DNA of 64,000 nucleotides from Tumebacillus flagellatus (GTDB taxonomy: Bacteria; Bacillota; Bacilli; Tumebacillales; Tumebacillaceae). The notes below the pieces were generated by a model. It had not been told where the DNA came from, ran no database searches, and saw nothing but the letters and a program-made list of their open reading frames with translations. Below are positions 8,483 through 17,174 of the stretch, one piece after another. Position 1 is the stretch's first letter. Each line of letters opens with the position of its first letter. The translations under genes were made by a program, and so were the position numbers. The stretch covers positions 20,279 through 84,278 of the forward strand of contig NZ_JMIR01000022.1 in the NCBI RefSeq assembly GCF_000714935.1, written 5' to 3'.

Positions 8483-8971
8483 TTAGTTGTGTTCGACTCC
8501 GAATAGTTCCTCACCCGAGTTGGCGTCAAGTAAGATAGTCAACTTGGTAAAAACGGGAGGCGGGGCGCCAATGCCACCATGACCTTCGTCGTAGATCCCG
8601 TTGAATGTAACTAAATACGCAGGCGTTTTGATCATATGCCCGTCCGCTTTGAGCTTCGGATTTTTCTCAAGCGCTTCGGGAGAGAAAGCCTCCATGCTGG
8701 TTGTTGTCACCAGTTGATAGTCTACATTGACGGAAGAACACTCTTTCGCTGCTTGAGGGTACATCTTGATGGCGCGGTTATACGCGGCTTTAATATCAAA
8801 GGCAGGCGGAGATTGTGGGTCGGGAGAATCAAACTTCGTATCCGATTTGGTAAAACCCGAAATATCGTGCTCGGTGGTCATAGCAGGTTTGGAGAAAACC
8901 TGCCAGAAAACAATGCCGCCCACCGCGAGACAAACCGCCAAGGTCGCGAAGATCAAATAGATTTTTTTCAT
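8483..8971 (-). CDS. Small membrane-anchored protein, paralogue of upstream gene
   Basis: A 162-residue protein with an N-terminal hydrophobic anchor or signal (MKKIYLIFATLAVCLAVGG). The C-terminal part contains VDYQLVTTTSMEAFSPEALEKNPKLKADGHM, aligning with its upstream neighbour (IEYQLVTNPDFTAFTTSALEKNPELKAKGYM), and both end in a D(A)xxGEEL motif. This looks like a tandem duplication of a small extracytoplasmic domain. The D-xxx-GEEL ending recalls PepSY-type regulatory domains, but I do not recognise the family. The ATG at 8971 has only a weak ribosome site; it is the second of two genes 10 bp apart. Confidence 0.7.
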   Translation of the reverse strand: MKKIYLIFATLAVCLAVGGIVFWQVFSKPAMTTEHDISGFTKSDTKFDSPDPQSPPAFDIKAAYNRAIKMYPQAAKECSSVNVDYQLVTTTSMEAFSPEALEKNPKLKADGHMIKTPAYLVTFNGIYDEGHGGIGAPPPVFTKLTILLDANSGEELFGVEHN

Positions 8972-8981
8972 TCCCAAACCA

Positions 8982-9455
8982 TTAGTGCGAGAAGCCCATT
9001 AACTCTTCGCCGGTTTGGGCATCCACTACGATACTCATCTCAGTATGGATGGGAGTTTGACCTTTGTAGTTTAACGGAACGTGACCTTCTTCATGAATTC
9101 CTTTGAAGGTCACGATGTAGACCGGAAATTTTTCCATATAGCCCTTAGCTTTTAGTTCCGGATTTTTCTCCAGAGCACTTGTTGTGAAGGCAGTAAAGTC
9201 TGGGTTTGTGACCAGTTGATACTCGATTTTGACCTGCTTACTTTCACTTGTAGCATCCGCATACTTGGTTTTGATCTGTTCAAGCACTGCGTTTTTATCC
9301 ATCTTGGCTTGACCCGGCGGAACATCCAACCGCATGTGGATTTTACTCAAAGTCGTAAGATTCAACTCGGTCTGAGGGGTTGCCCCCGATTGAACGGTGA
9401 CAATACCTGTTAAAACTACAGCCATCAGCGCGGAAAACCAGTAACGCTTTTTCAT
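8982..9455 (-). CDS. Small secreted protein, paralogue of downstream gene
   Basis: A 157-residue protein with a signal peptide (MKKRYWFSALMAVVLTGIVTV...) and a C-terminal domain shared with the next gene: YQLVT, ALEKNPELKAKGYM, then VYIVTFKGIHEEGH and DAQTGEELMGFSH. The ATG is preceded by AGGAGG at ideal spacing. It lies 12 bp downstream of another secreted-protein gene, so three exported proteins probably share a transcript. Codon use is more AT-rich than in the flanking genes. Function unknown; possibly a secreted inhibitor or binding domain. Confidence 0.75.
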   Translation of the reverse strand: MKKRYWFSALMAVVLTGIVTVQSGATPQTELNLTTLSKIHMRLDVPPGQAKMDKNAVLEQIKTKYADATSESKQVKIEYQLVTNPDFTAFTTSALEKNPELKAKGYMEKFPVYIVTFKGIHEEGHVPLNYKGQTPIHTEMSIVVDAQTGEELMGFSH

Positions 9456-9467
9456 TAGAACCTCCTG

Positions 9468-10190
9468 TTAGTAACGAGTATCCCAGAATTTGATATATGA
9501 ACTCGAACCATCGACACCATACTTGTAATTCGTCCTGTCAGACCCGCCGTATGCATTATTTACCCAGAACAAGCCTGGAGAGTAATAGGTGGTTCCGTTG
9601 AAGAAATAGCGAAGGCTGTCGAAGACAGCAGGGCTGGACGCACTTCCCGGGTAAGCAGCTGCCCACTGGTTTGTACCGTTAAGTTCCTCGGCGAAGGTGA
9701 CACCAGTACCTTTGAATGCAGAGTAACTGCCGATTTGAGCTCCATCTTCTGTTCCAACAAAATTTCCTTTGCCATCATTGTAGAGTCGGTAGGCGTGAGT
9801 GACTCCCTGATCTGGGCCAACAGGGTTGAATACTTTAATATCATTGTCAGCACTGCCTCCGTAGTTGATTTCATAAAAATAATGAACTCCATCACCTGCA
9901 TTATTTTGCTTGCTGGAAATTCCATAGCTTTTCTCCCAACCCACCTGTGCATAGATCGTATGCGAGTCATTTCCTGTAATCATGACCCAAGCACTGGAGC
10001 CTGAATTCGATCCGACAACAGGGTATGTGCTGGGAGTCTTGATGTTCGCAAAGATGGATGTAACCCCGCTGTCCGTTGCAGAAGGATAGCAGTCATCATA
10101 ACCACCAACAAAAGCATTTGCACTGGCAGACTGTGCCACAAACAAAGACAAGACACCCATGACCGCAAGCGTTGAAATTTTAAATCGCAT
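9468..10190 (-). CDS. Secreted protein of unknown function
   Basis: A 240-residue exported protein with a clear signal peptide (MRFKISTLAVMGVLSLFVAQ, cleavage after SASA). The mature part is rich in Gly, Ser, Tyr and Asn (YDDCYPSATDSGVTSIFANI, SSAWVMITGNDSHTIYAQVGW, FFNGTTYYSPGLFWVNNAYGGSDRTNY), suggesting an extracellular beta-sandwich. The pattern 'AQVGW...' with alternating hydrophobics resembles secreted proteins of soil actinomycetes and bacilli, but I cannot name a family. The ATG follows GGGAGG. It heads the three-gene exported cluster and has lower GC than the surroundings, which fits recent acquisition. Confidence 0.75.
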   Translation of the reverse strand: MRFKISTLAVMGVLSLFVAQSASANAFVGGYDDCYPSATDSGVTSIFANIKTPSTYPVVGSNSGSSAWVMITGNDSHTIYAQVGWEKSYGISSKQNNAGDGVHYFYEINYGGSADNDIKVFNPVGPDQGVTHAYRLYNDGKGNFVGTEDGAQIGSYSAFKGTGVTFAEELNGTNQWAAAYPGSASSPAVFDSLRYFFNGTTYYSPGLFWVNNAYGGSDRTNYKYGVDGSSSYIKFWDTRY

Positions 10191-10368
10191 AATAAGCCTC
10201 CCTTGATTAGAACTATTGGAAAATATATCATATACAGTATGTTATTACAAGTTTATTTTAAAAATCATTTCATCATAATTACACATTGATTTACCGTACT
10301 CTTCATGCACTTCCCTCTTCTCCTTTTTCCTTTTTTTGTTATATGATAAGGTTGGAGGTGTTTACGAA

Positions 10369-10827
10369 ATGATTCGTGGATTATACGAAGCTCATTTGCC
10401 TGTAGGCGATCTGGAGCGTTCGATTGCGTTTTATCAGAAGTTGGATTTGGAATTGGCGTGGCGGGATGAGGATACGGCGTTTTTTTGGGTGGAGAAGGGG
10501 AAGAGTTGGATCGGGTTGTGGGAGACGGAGAAAGTCGAGACTCCCTATCACCCGTCGCTCCGGCATTTTGCGTTTGGGTGTGAGTTTGAGGAAATCGAAG
10601 ACGCGATTGCGTGGTTGCAGGAGCGCGGGATTCAACCGAGAAAGGATGCCCGCTTTGAGCCGAACCCACCGACGGAGCCGACCGTCCGTCCGCATCAAGC
10701 CAATGCCTCCGTGTACTTCGACGACCCGGACGGGAACAGTTTGGAGATCATGTGCACGTTGCCTTTCGCGATGGAGCCGGATGGTGTGCGGATGCTGTTC
10801 AGCGATTGGAAGAAGTCACGGAAATAA
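10369..10827 (+). CDS. VOC (glyoxalase/dioxygenase fold) protein
   Basis: A 152-residue cytoplasmic protein with two betaalphabetabetabeta modules of the vicinal-oxygen-chelate superfamily. It starts with GLYEAHLPVGDLERSIAFYQ and ends with ASVYFDDPDGNSLEIMCTLP. The metal-ligand pattern His (EAHLPV), His (SLRHFAF) and Glu (SLEIM) fits the glyoxalase I/FosB-like group. Substrate unknown; thiol transfer or drug modification are possible. The ATG at 10369 is preceded by GGAGGTG eight bases upstream, favouring it over an earlier in-frame codon. Monocistronic, with a strong terminator. Confidence 0.85.
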   Translation: MIRGLYEAHLPVGDLERSIAFYQKLDLELAWRDEDTAFFWVEKGKSWIGLWETEKVETPYHPSLRHFAFGCEFEEIEDAIAWLQERGIQPRKDARFEPNPPTEPTVRPHQANASVYFDDPDGNSLEIMCTLPFAMEPDGVRMLFSDWKKSRK

Positions 10828-10828
10828 A

Positions 10829-10872
10829 AAAAGCATCAGGCTGCCGAGTGGGCGGGCTGATGCTTTTTTTTC
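10829..10872. terminator. Terminator of VOC gene
   Basis: AAGCATCAG ... CTGATGCTT hairpin followed by eight T and preceded by A-run; serves the VOC gene and possibly the convergent small gene. Confidence 0.85.
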
Positions 10873-10902
10873 TTATTAGTAAAGGTGCTTTCTCATGACT
10901 GC

Positions 10903-11163
10903 CTACTTTAGAGCACACCGAGAACACTCCTTGACCGGAAAGATTGCATACCGGGCTTTATGCCATTCGAGCGCTTCTTCCAAGGAATTATGCTCAAACC
11001 AACCGCCGTCGCGCTTCAATTGATCGAGCCCCTTGTAAGGAGTCTCCGCTCGATTTCTGACGTATCGGCATTCGCTGTTTCTGTGAAAGGTAAATCCTTT
11101 CGTGGGAAAGTCGATGTTTACGTACAACACACTGCTCACTCCCCGTTTCGCTCGAATTTCCAT
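10903..11163 (-). CDS. Small conserved-looking hypothetical protein
   Basis: An 86-residue soluble protein with no signal or membrane segment. It contains FHRNSECRYVRNRAETPYKG, an aromatic/charged segment (GGWFEHNSLEEALEWHKARY) and a terminal KECSRC. The spaced His and Cys residues (H..C near residue 27-32, C..C at 80-83) could bind zinc, but I do not recognise a family. ATG at 11163 has GAGGG upstream. Divergent from the Uma2-family gene. Confidence 0.6.
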   Translation of the reverse strand: MEIRAKRGVSSVLYVNIDFPTKGFTFHRNSECRYVRNRAETPYKGLDQLKRDGGWFEHNSLEEALEWHKARYAIFPVKECSRCALK

Positions 11164-11222
11164 GCAACCCTCGTCTCATAGTATAATGGATTCACCGTTA
11201 CCACCTGAAGGAGGCGTGGCGC

Positions 11223-11807
11223 ATGGTTCTGCCACATCATGATCAAAAAGCTCCCTCCAACTATGCAGAATATCTCGCATGGGGAGACCAAGATCGTTGG
11301 GAACTGATAGAGGGCGTGCCCTTCAACATGACACCAGCCCCGTCAACGGAGCATCAAACCGTGATCAGCAACCTGCACGGCGAGTTTTATCAGTATCTCA
11401 AGGGCAAAGCGTGCAAATCTTTTGTCGCGCCGTTTGATGTGCGATTGTTTGCAGAGGACAAAGCGGATGAGGAAATCATTGACTATGTCCAACCGGACAT
11501 CAGCATCATTTGCGATAAAAACAAACTCGACAGCAAAGGCTGTGTCGGCGCACCTGACCTCGTCGTTGAAGTGCTGTCTCCAAGCACCGCCAAAAAAGAC
11601 CGCTCTGAAAAACTGCGACTCTATCGTGCAGCTGGGGTCAAAGAGTATTGGATCATCGACCCGTTAAACCAAACCGTTGAAGTGTACAATCAAGAAGAAA
11701 AACAAACCACGAACATCGTGGCTCGTGTCTATAGCAAGGACGACGTCCTGAAGGTTGGCATTTTCGAGGATTGCGAGATTGAGTTGAAGAGCGTGTTTGA
11801 TTTTTAG
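11223..11807 (+). CDS. Uma2-family (DUF820) endonuclease-like protein
   Basis: A 194-residue PD-(D/E)XK-fold protein of the Uma2/DUF820 family. Key segments are WELIEGVPFNMTPAPS, the YVQPDISIICD acidic motif, PDLVVEVLSPSTAKKDRSEK (ExL..S and Lys) and YRAAGVKEYWIIDP, which together form the putative nuclease centre. The biological role of these proteins, often present in many copies in GC-rich bacteria and cyanobacteria, is not settled. ATG preceded by AAGGAGG. It stands next to the restriction-modification island, which may be coincidental. Confidence 0.9.
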   Translation: MVLPHHDQKAPSNYAEYLAWGDQDRWELIEGVPFNMTPAPSTEHQTVISNLHGEFYQYLKGKACKSFVAPFDVRLFAEDKADEEIIDYVQPDISIICDKNKLDSKGCVGAPDLVVEVLSPSTAKKDRSEKLRLYRAAGVKEYWIIDPLNQTVEVYNQEEKQTTNIVARVYSKDDVLKVGIFEDCEIELKSVFDF

Positions 11808-11811
11808 GTGA

Positions 11812-11848
11812 TAAAAGCCAGTTCCTCATGCGGAACTGGCTTTTCTTA
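11812..11848. terminator. Bidirectional terminator
   Basis: Perfect hairpin AAAAGCCAGTTCC/GGAACTGGCTTTT after the Uma2-family gene; also 3' of the type III restriction operon on the other strand. Confidence 0.85.
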
Positions 11849-12078
11849 ATGCGGGGGCATTGGGTGCGGCCGTTGTCCAGTTTCATCAGCCGCAGCATCT
11901 CCTCCACCAGCACGGCACGTATTTTGATGGTGGAATGGCTGGCTTCCGTGGCGACGCTGACGACAAAATCCACATCACGCATCTGTAAAAATCTCCTGCA
12001 TCGACGAGAGCCTCTCCTTACATTTCACATGAATCATCACGGTTGAGCCATGAGCCAAATTTGCCCGGATGGTTGTCT

Positions 12079-14385
12079 TTAGTACGAAACCTCCGAACAA
12101 ACCCTCACAGCCTCCTCTAATGTGTGACAGTACATAGGAAGCACTTTTCCCCGCTTCAACCCCCAAACGGTGTACCCATGCACGCCAACTTTATCAACAT
12201 AAGAATTCCATTCCCCCTCCGTCACCAATCTGACCTTCAGTTTAGGTCCTTCCCCAAACGAAGCGAGGTCAAACAGCTTGCGTGCGGAGTCTTCCAGGAT
12301 TAAATGATCTCCCTTGGTGTCGATCGCCACAATTTCCAGATCATCTACCCAGACGATGAAATCCGGATTCCAGGATTTCGTCTTGCCGCTGTCAAGCAAG
12401 GGAATTTCCAGACCGCCTTTGGCAGGATTGCGCATCCAATCATGACCTGTTTCGTCAAGGGCGAAGGCAAACTTTTTTTCCAACGTATTTAAAGTCGAAT
12501 ACCCATCATGCAACGCATTTTTAAAGTCCACCCGATCACGCGGGTCCACAACGACATCTCCAACCCGCCAGAAAGCCAAGTGGTTTTGCACAACGGTTGA
12601 ATATTCACAGTACGTTTGCGCAACACGCTCCGCCGATTCCCGCAAACGATTCGCCGCCGGACTGTTATGTTCAATCCGCGCGTCAAACTTCGGGTCCTCG
12701 ATATCGCACACATGGACCGCTTGCCAATGGTACTTTTGCAACTCCCGTACGAACATCCAACGCGCCGTCACCAAATTGCTGTGTTCCACTTCCACCCATT
12801 CACGACGTCTCTCTTCTCCACGGCCGATTGTCTGCAACACTTTGATTTGGCTGCCCCGTCCCACCGTATTGACAGGGTCGTTTCGATAATCATGGATGTT
12901 GTCGGTAATCCGACGAATCGGCAAGATCGCCTCTGCCGAATTGACGGAGATCTCCGGCAAGAACCGAGTTTTCTTCGCCGCCAAAGCAGGTTTTGCCGCT
13001 TTCCCCGAATCACTCTTGTAGACAATTAAACTGACATCGGGGGATTCTGCGGCAATTTGCGCCTTGACTTCACTCAGAACCTCTTCAAAGACACTTTTTT
13101 CATCCGTTCGAATATAAAAATGGGCGGTATTCAACTCCGGGTGTGGATAATGGCGCGCTCCCGGCTGGCGCAGCACACGCCCGATCACCTGCGTGATCTG
13201 ATCTTTCGACCCCATGTCTTTGTCTATATAGGCCAAGTAGCAATCCGGATCATCCCAACCTTCTTGCAGAGACAAATTAAAAATAATATGGCGGTAGTTC
13301 CCGGCCGAAAACGTATCGTAATCCGCCTCTCCTCCTGCAAACAGTCGGAAGTTTGCAGGCGGCGGATAATTCGCATGAAATTTTAGATTGCAGTAGACCG
13401 CGATATCTCTCGGGTCAACGTTCAAATTTCCAACGAGGTGGCGCCAGATGAGAATCGGACGGGCCGTCCGCTCCTGAAACGGCCGCATGCTGTCCTCTTT
13501 CTCACCTGTGCTTGTCAGGTTCGTGTTGCTGACATAGATCGCCTTGGGTTGTATCGGCAACTCGAGTTGTGCCGCCAAGCCTTGCAATTTCTCCATTTGC
13601 TCAAACATGTCGTTTACGGCAGCTTCCATGGGGGTCATATACCCGCCAAGCAAGACATGTTGTTTGACCAACCCCGCTTCTACAACAGCAGAACTTGGGA
13701 TGGAAGTCACAAGGTCGGAACTCTTCCAGCCCTTGTCCTGTTTCAAACGGTTGATGATCCGCTCCAACACTTCCGGGATGCGCGTCGTCGCACTGGCTGC
13801 AAGGATGACGTCCGGCTCCAGTTCCAACAACAGCTCGGTCTGCTGATTCGAGAGGTTGTGCCCTTCATCATACACGATGAGAAAGGGCCGCCGTTTTCCG
13901 TCCTCCGTCTCGCGCTTTTTTAACAGTTCCCAAAGCGAATGGTCTGCATAGTCGAGATCAACTTGGTAGACTTTCCGGTCACTCTGTTCTTTGTCCCGCT
14001 GGTTAAACTTCCCGACGGTAGCGACAAGCATCAACCCTCGGTCCGCCTGTTCGATATCGGCCTGCTTGCATTCCAACAGCGGTTTGGTTCGATACCCGTT
14101 CAACAGGGACGCATACTTGCCTGCCGATAAGTTGGCATAGGTTTGCCACACCACGACCTTCCCCTTGGACAACCATAACACGATCGGTTCCACCGGCAAG
14201 CGGCTTCGAATTTGCTCCATCGCATCTGCGAGCACCACGGTTTTGCCGCTTCCAGTAAGGGCAGACAAGTTCTGATAAAAAGGAACTCGCTTCGTTGCCG
14301 TAACAAACAACGGCGCGTTCAGATATTCGAGGAACCGTTCCGCAATCTGAGTGGACGCACGAAGTTGAAAAGGTTTCAATTCCAC
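12079..14385 (-). CDS. res: Type III restriction enzyme, Res subunit
   Basis: A 768-residue helicase-nuclease. The N-terminal SF2 motor shows Walker A TGSGKT (residues 44-49) and motif II DEGH (173-176), then SATTR and the late GRVLRQPGARHYPHPELN motif VI region. The C-terminal PD-(D/E)XK nuclease is seen as NPDFIVW ... EIVAIDTKG. Type III enzymes translocate on DNA and cut when two unmodified sites meet. It starts with GTG, three bases after the mod stop codon, with GGAGGG inside the end of mod, so translation is coupled to the methyltransferase. The length is somewhat short for classical Res (about 900-1000 residues). Confidence 0.92.
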   Translation of the reverse strand: MELKPFQLRASTQIAERFLEYLNAPLFVTATKRVPFYQNLSALTGSGKTVVLADAMEQIRSRLPVEPIVLWLSKGKVVVWQTYANLSAGKYASLLNGYRTKPLLECKQADIEQADRGLMLVATVGKFNQRDKEQSDRKVYQVDLDYADHSLWELLKKRETEDGKRRPFLIVYDEGHNLSNQQTELLLELEPDVILAASATTRIPEVLERIINRLKQDKGWKSSDLVTSIPSSAVVEAGLVKQHVLLGGYMTPMEAAVNDMFEQMEKLQGLAAQLELPIQPKAIYVSNTNLTSTGEKEDSMRPFQERTARPILIWRHLVGNLNVDPRDIAVYCNLKFHANYPPPANFRLFAGGEADYDTFSAGNYRHIIFNLSLQEGWDDPDCYLAYIDKDMGSKDQITQVIGRVLRQPGARHYPHPELNTAHFYIRTDEKSVFEEVLSEVKAQIAAESPDVSLIVYKSDSGKAAKPALAAKKTRFLPEISVNSAEAILPIRRITDNIHDYRNDPVNTVGRGSQIKVLQTIGRGEERRREWVEVEHSNLVTARWMFVRELQKYHWQAVHVCDIEDPKFDARIEHNSPAANRLRESAERVAQTYCEYSTVVQNHLAFWRVGDVVVDPRDRVDFKNALHDGYSTLNTLEKKFAFALDETGHDWMRNPAKGGLEIPLLDSGKTKSWNPDFIVWVDDLEIVAIDTKGDHLILEDSARKLFDLASFGEGPKLKVRLVTEGEWNSYVDKVGVHGYTVWGLKRGKVLPMYCHTLEEAVRVCSEVSY

Positions 14386-14388
14386 GCC

Positions 14389-16392
14389 TTACACACCCTC
14401 CTCTTCCTCATGAAACGGATCGCTGTGCTCGTTCAGACCCAGATGAGACAAAATCTTGTCCGGAATTTTATAAAAACGGACACTTCGTGATTGGAAAATT
14501 TCATAGCGAGCGTACACGTGAAAGGGCGGATGCAATCCGGCGCGTCTCGCCTCTTCGTGAATCACCGCGTACGTTTCCATGTCCAGTTGTCCGACTGCGC
14601 CATGCTCTTCCCAGATGAGGAAATAACCCTCGCCCATGTCGTTTTTTCCGATTAGGTAGCGATACCCCTCCGCATCAAGTCGGATTAAGTTCGAGGAATT
14701 GCGTCGTTCGCTCTCCCAATGAGAGGTGATGACAACATCGACCAGTTCGTCCTTCTTCATCGAGAGGACGGCAGCCGCGTCGATTCGATTTAGCAGTTGC
14801 CGAAATTCAAACCCGCCGGGGAGAGGCAGAGCGGTCGCTTCCAAGGACCCGTTCGACGAAGGGCGCTGACCCGTAATGGCGCGACGCACTCGTTCGTGCG
14901 TGAGACTTCGCGCATAAGCATCCCCTTGTTCGGGACTTCCCTGTTCAATCAAGATAAACCGGCGGTCTGATCCCGTCTCGTAGTTGAGTTCCAGAACTGC
15001 GTGCGCGGTTGTTCCAGACCCTGCGTACGGATCAAGCACAAGACCGTTTGGCGGACACCAGAGTTGGATGATTTTCTTCATCAGTTTCAGCGGCTTGACC
15101 GTCTGGAATTGATGTCCCTTGCCCAGGATCGTATCAAGTTCATTGATGCCGATTTGGCTGTGTCCAGACTCTTCATGATCCCATGATTGCACACCCAGAG
15201 CCTCCGGGTCTTCGTACTCTTCGTCCGCCCAGTAGGTCAATGGGATTTTGCCCTGTTTGACATGCTTCAGATAGCGCTTGATCGCGGGCCGGCCCTGACC
15301 GTTAGAGGAGAAGTACAACATCGGCCACACTTCATGATCCCGAATCGCTTCTGCTGCTTGCCGTGCCGCTGCAAGTACCGTGTCCTCCAGTTGTTCTGTC
15401 GCTTCGACGACCGGGTTGTTGTCAAGGTTTTGGTCGGAAGGCACGCGGGGGACCGGTGCGTTTTTGAGCACCAACGCTTTCGGGCGTCCGTCCCCCAGAT
15501 CGCGTTCGACGTACGAACTGCCCCAAGCTTCCAGCCATTCTTTCATTTTTTTCTTCGGATTCGACCAAGCGCGGGCGCCTGGATAATGAAGGGCTCCCGT
15601 GAACGGAGACTGAATGGCGTACCGATCCTTGGCGGCCGGCGTCGCGACCGTCGGGTCGCCGTTGGTCTTCCAAGGACCCTCGGGGTCTTGATCCGGGTTT
15701 TTGTATTTGGCGTTCATCGCCTCATCGCGGGAGAGCAAGCCTGTCTTCGCTTGCTCCTTGTCGCGGGCGTAGACTAGCACATACTCCGTCGCGGAGGAGA
15801 CATGCTTGCTGTCGTTCTTGGGCGCGTAGGATTTCTGCCAGTTGATGATGGCGATCCGGTTTTGTTCACCAAACACTTCGTCCATCATCATGCCGAGGTG
15901 GAACAATTCGTTGTCGTCAATGCAGACGGCGATGACCCCGTTGGGCTTGAGCATGGCTTTCATCATGTTCAAGCGCGGCATCATCGCCTTCATCCACTTG
16001 GTATGCCGCGAGCCGTCTTCGAGCGAGACGATATCGCCCAAGTCCGGGTCGTTGGGATCTTCATCCCAGCGGTCGTTGTATCGAAAAAACTGCCCTGTGT
16101 TGTACGGGGGGTCGGTGACGATCAAATCAACCTGACCCCGATATTTGTAAAGCGTAACCATCGCTTGCAGGTTTTCGCCTTCGATGAGCAGATTGCGTGC
16201 TTGTTGGTCTTCCGGACCTACGCATAGTTCGCGTACGACTCGTGTGACACGAGGACGGACTTTCTTTTGGATCTGTTGAATCATTCTCTTACCGGAGAAT
16301 TGCAAGGCTATTCCGTTGGAGTTCAGGAAATCCCGGACGATGTTGAGAAGGTCGTCCCGTTCAAGTTTTTCAAGGTCTACAGAAGGGTTCAT
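14389..16392 (-). CDS. mod: Type III DNA methyltransferase, Mod subunit (adenine-specific)
   Basis: A 667-residue beta-class N6-adenine methyltransferase. Motif IV DPPYNTG is at residues 94-100, and the AdoMet-binding motif I DPYAGSGTTAHAV comes later, around residue 455; this IV-before-I order defines the beta class. The target-recognition domain lies between them. Mod gives the site specificity for both modification and the Res nuclease encoded immediately downstream. The ATG is preceded by AGGTGG. Upstream there is a TGTGTA...TACACA inverted repeat that might be an operator. No phase-variable simple repeat was seen within the gene. Confidence 0.93.
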   Translation of the reverse strand: MNPSVDLEKLERDDLLNIVRDFLNSNGIALQFSGKRMIQQIQKKVRPRVTRVVRELCVGPEDQQARNLLIEGENLQAMVTLYKYRGQVDLIVTDPPYNTGQFFRYNDRWDEDPNDPDLGDIVSLEDGSRHTKWMKAMMPRLNMMKAMLKPNGVIAVCIDDNELFHLGMMMDEVFGEQNRIAIINWQKSYAPKNDSKHVSSATEYVLVYARDKEQAKTGLLSRDEAMNAKYKNPDQDPEGPWKTNGDPTVATPAAKDRYAIQSPFTGALHYPGARAWSNPKKKMKEWLEAWGSSYVERDLGDGRPKALVLKNAPVPRVPSDQNLDNNPVVEATEQLEDTVLAAARQAAEAIRDHEVWPMLYFSSNGQGRPAIKRYLKHVKQGKIPLTYWADEEYEDPEALGVQSWDHEESGHSQIGINELDTILGKGHQFQTVKPLKLMKKIIQLWCPPNGLVLDPYAGSGTTAHAVLELNYETGSDRRFILIEQGSPEQGDAYARSLTHERVRRAITGQRPSSNGSLEATALPLPGGFEFRQLLNRIDAAAVLSMKKDELVDVVITSHWESERRNSSNLIRLDAEGYRYLIGKNDMGEGYFLIWEEHGAVGQLDMETYAVIHEEARRAGLHPPFHVYARYEIFQSRSVRFYKIPDKILSHLGLNEHSDPFHEEEEGV

Positions 16393-16420
16393 GGAGACAC
16401 CACCTTTCCATTCTCAATTA

Positions 16421-16453
16421 TCCTATTGTGTAATCTCATTCTACACAAATTCC
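16421..16453. promoter_or_regulatory. Candidate promoter/operator of mod-res
   Basis: On the minus strand TTGTGT is followed after about 17 bp by TAGGAT, a weak promoter-like pair. The inverted repeat TGTGTA (16427-16432) / TACACA (16442-16447) overlaps it. Position suggests control of the restriction operon; no controller gene is evident nearby. Confidence 0.4.
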
Positions 16454-16468
16454 TTTTTTGAGTAAACA

Positions 16469-16514
16469 AAAAGAAAACAACCCCTTCTCCGCTTGTGGAG
16501 ATAGGGTTGTTTGA
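16469..16514. terminator. Terminator of ptuAB-like operon
   Basis: Hairpin AACAACCC ... GGGTTGTT between ptuB and mod; on the minus strand it is followed by a T-rich run. Confidence 0.75.
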
Positions 16515-16517
16515 AGT

Positions 16518-17174
16518 TCATGAGAGCATTTTTCTTTTTTCCACTTGAAGAATGGATTGTACGGCTGCCGCGTACTCAGGAAATTCACCCTGATCATTAG
16601 GGGTATCACAAGCCTGAAGATAGGCGTCAATGTCTGCGATCGTCAGGTCTTCGAGATACAAAATCGGCTCCCAAGCTACACGACGCAATGCGTTGAGCTT
16701 CTCGCTGTCCAATCCTAATTGAAAAATCGTCTCCCGCGCTTTAGGTACAAGTTCGGAATCTTCGCAGGGGAGAATTTTTCCGTCGTAGGTGTACACAAAG
16801 TGAGCTGCACAGTTTTCGTGTAAGGGGGAGACAAACAAGGCCTCGTCGTGCCAATTGTGCTTGTTATGCCCGCAATGGACTTTTTTGTTCTCCCCTTCGC
16901 AAGATGCGACGATGTTGTGGTAGTCAACACTCTCCTCGGGCGTACAGTGTTGCTGCGGTTTTAGATGCTCGATGTGGGTGTTTCTTGCGTCGATACGCAT
17001 CCCGCAGTAACAACAGATCTTGCCTTGTTCTTCGATCAACGATTGTTTGACTTGGTTTTTGAGGGGGTTTTGGAGGTCGTCATAGTTAGCGGCGCGTCCA
17101 TCGTTCCAACTTGGGAAATCAGTCTTCCAGTCCACAAATTCTTGGGGTTCCGTCCGTTTTTGGATATATTTCAT
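16518..17174 (-). CDS. ptuB: HNH endonuclease, Septu PtuB-like
   Basis: A 218-residue HNH-fold nuclease of the TIGR02646 type. The zinc-binding and catalytic region has CCYCG (residues 54-58), THIEHLKPQ (66-74), then NIVASC and CGHNKHNW (101-108). In Septu defence systems a PtuB HNH nuclease acts with the PtuA ATPase to degrade nucleic acid on phage infection. The ATG overlaps the stop of the ATPase gene (ATGA), showing tight translational coupling. There is no reverse transcriptase nearby, so this is a stand-alone Septu pair and not a retron effector. Function is inferred from family and order. Confidence 0.87.
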   Translation of the reverse strand: MKYIQKRTEPQEFVDWKTDFPSWNDGRAANYDDLQNPLKNQVKQSLIEEQGKICCYCGMRIDARNTHIEHLKPQQHCTPEESVDYHNIVASCEGENKKVHCGHNKHNWHDEALFVSPLHENCAAHFVYTYDGKILPCEDSELVPKARETIFQLGLDSEKLNALRRVAWEPILYLEDLTIADIDAYLQACDTPNDQGEFPEYAAAVQSILQVEKRKMLS

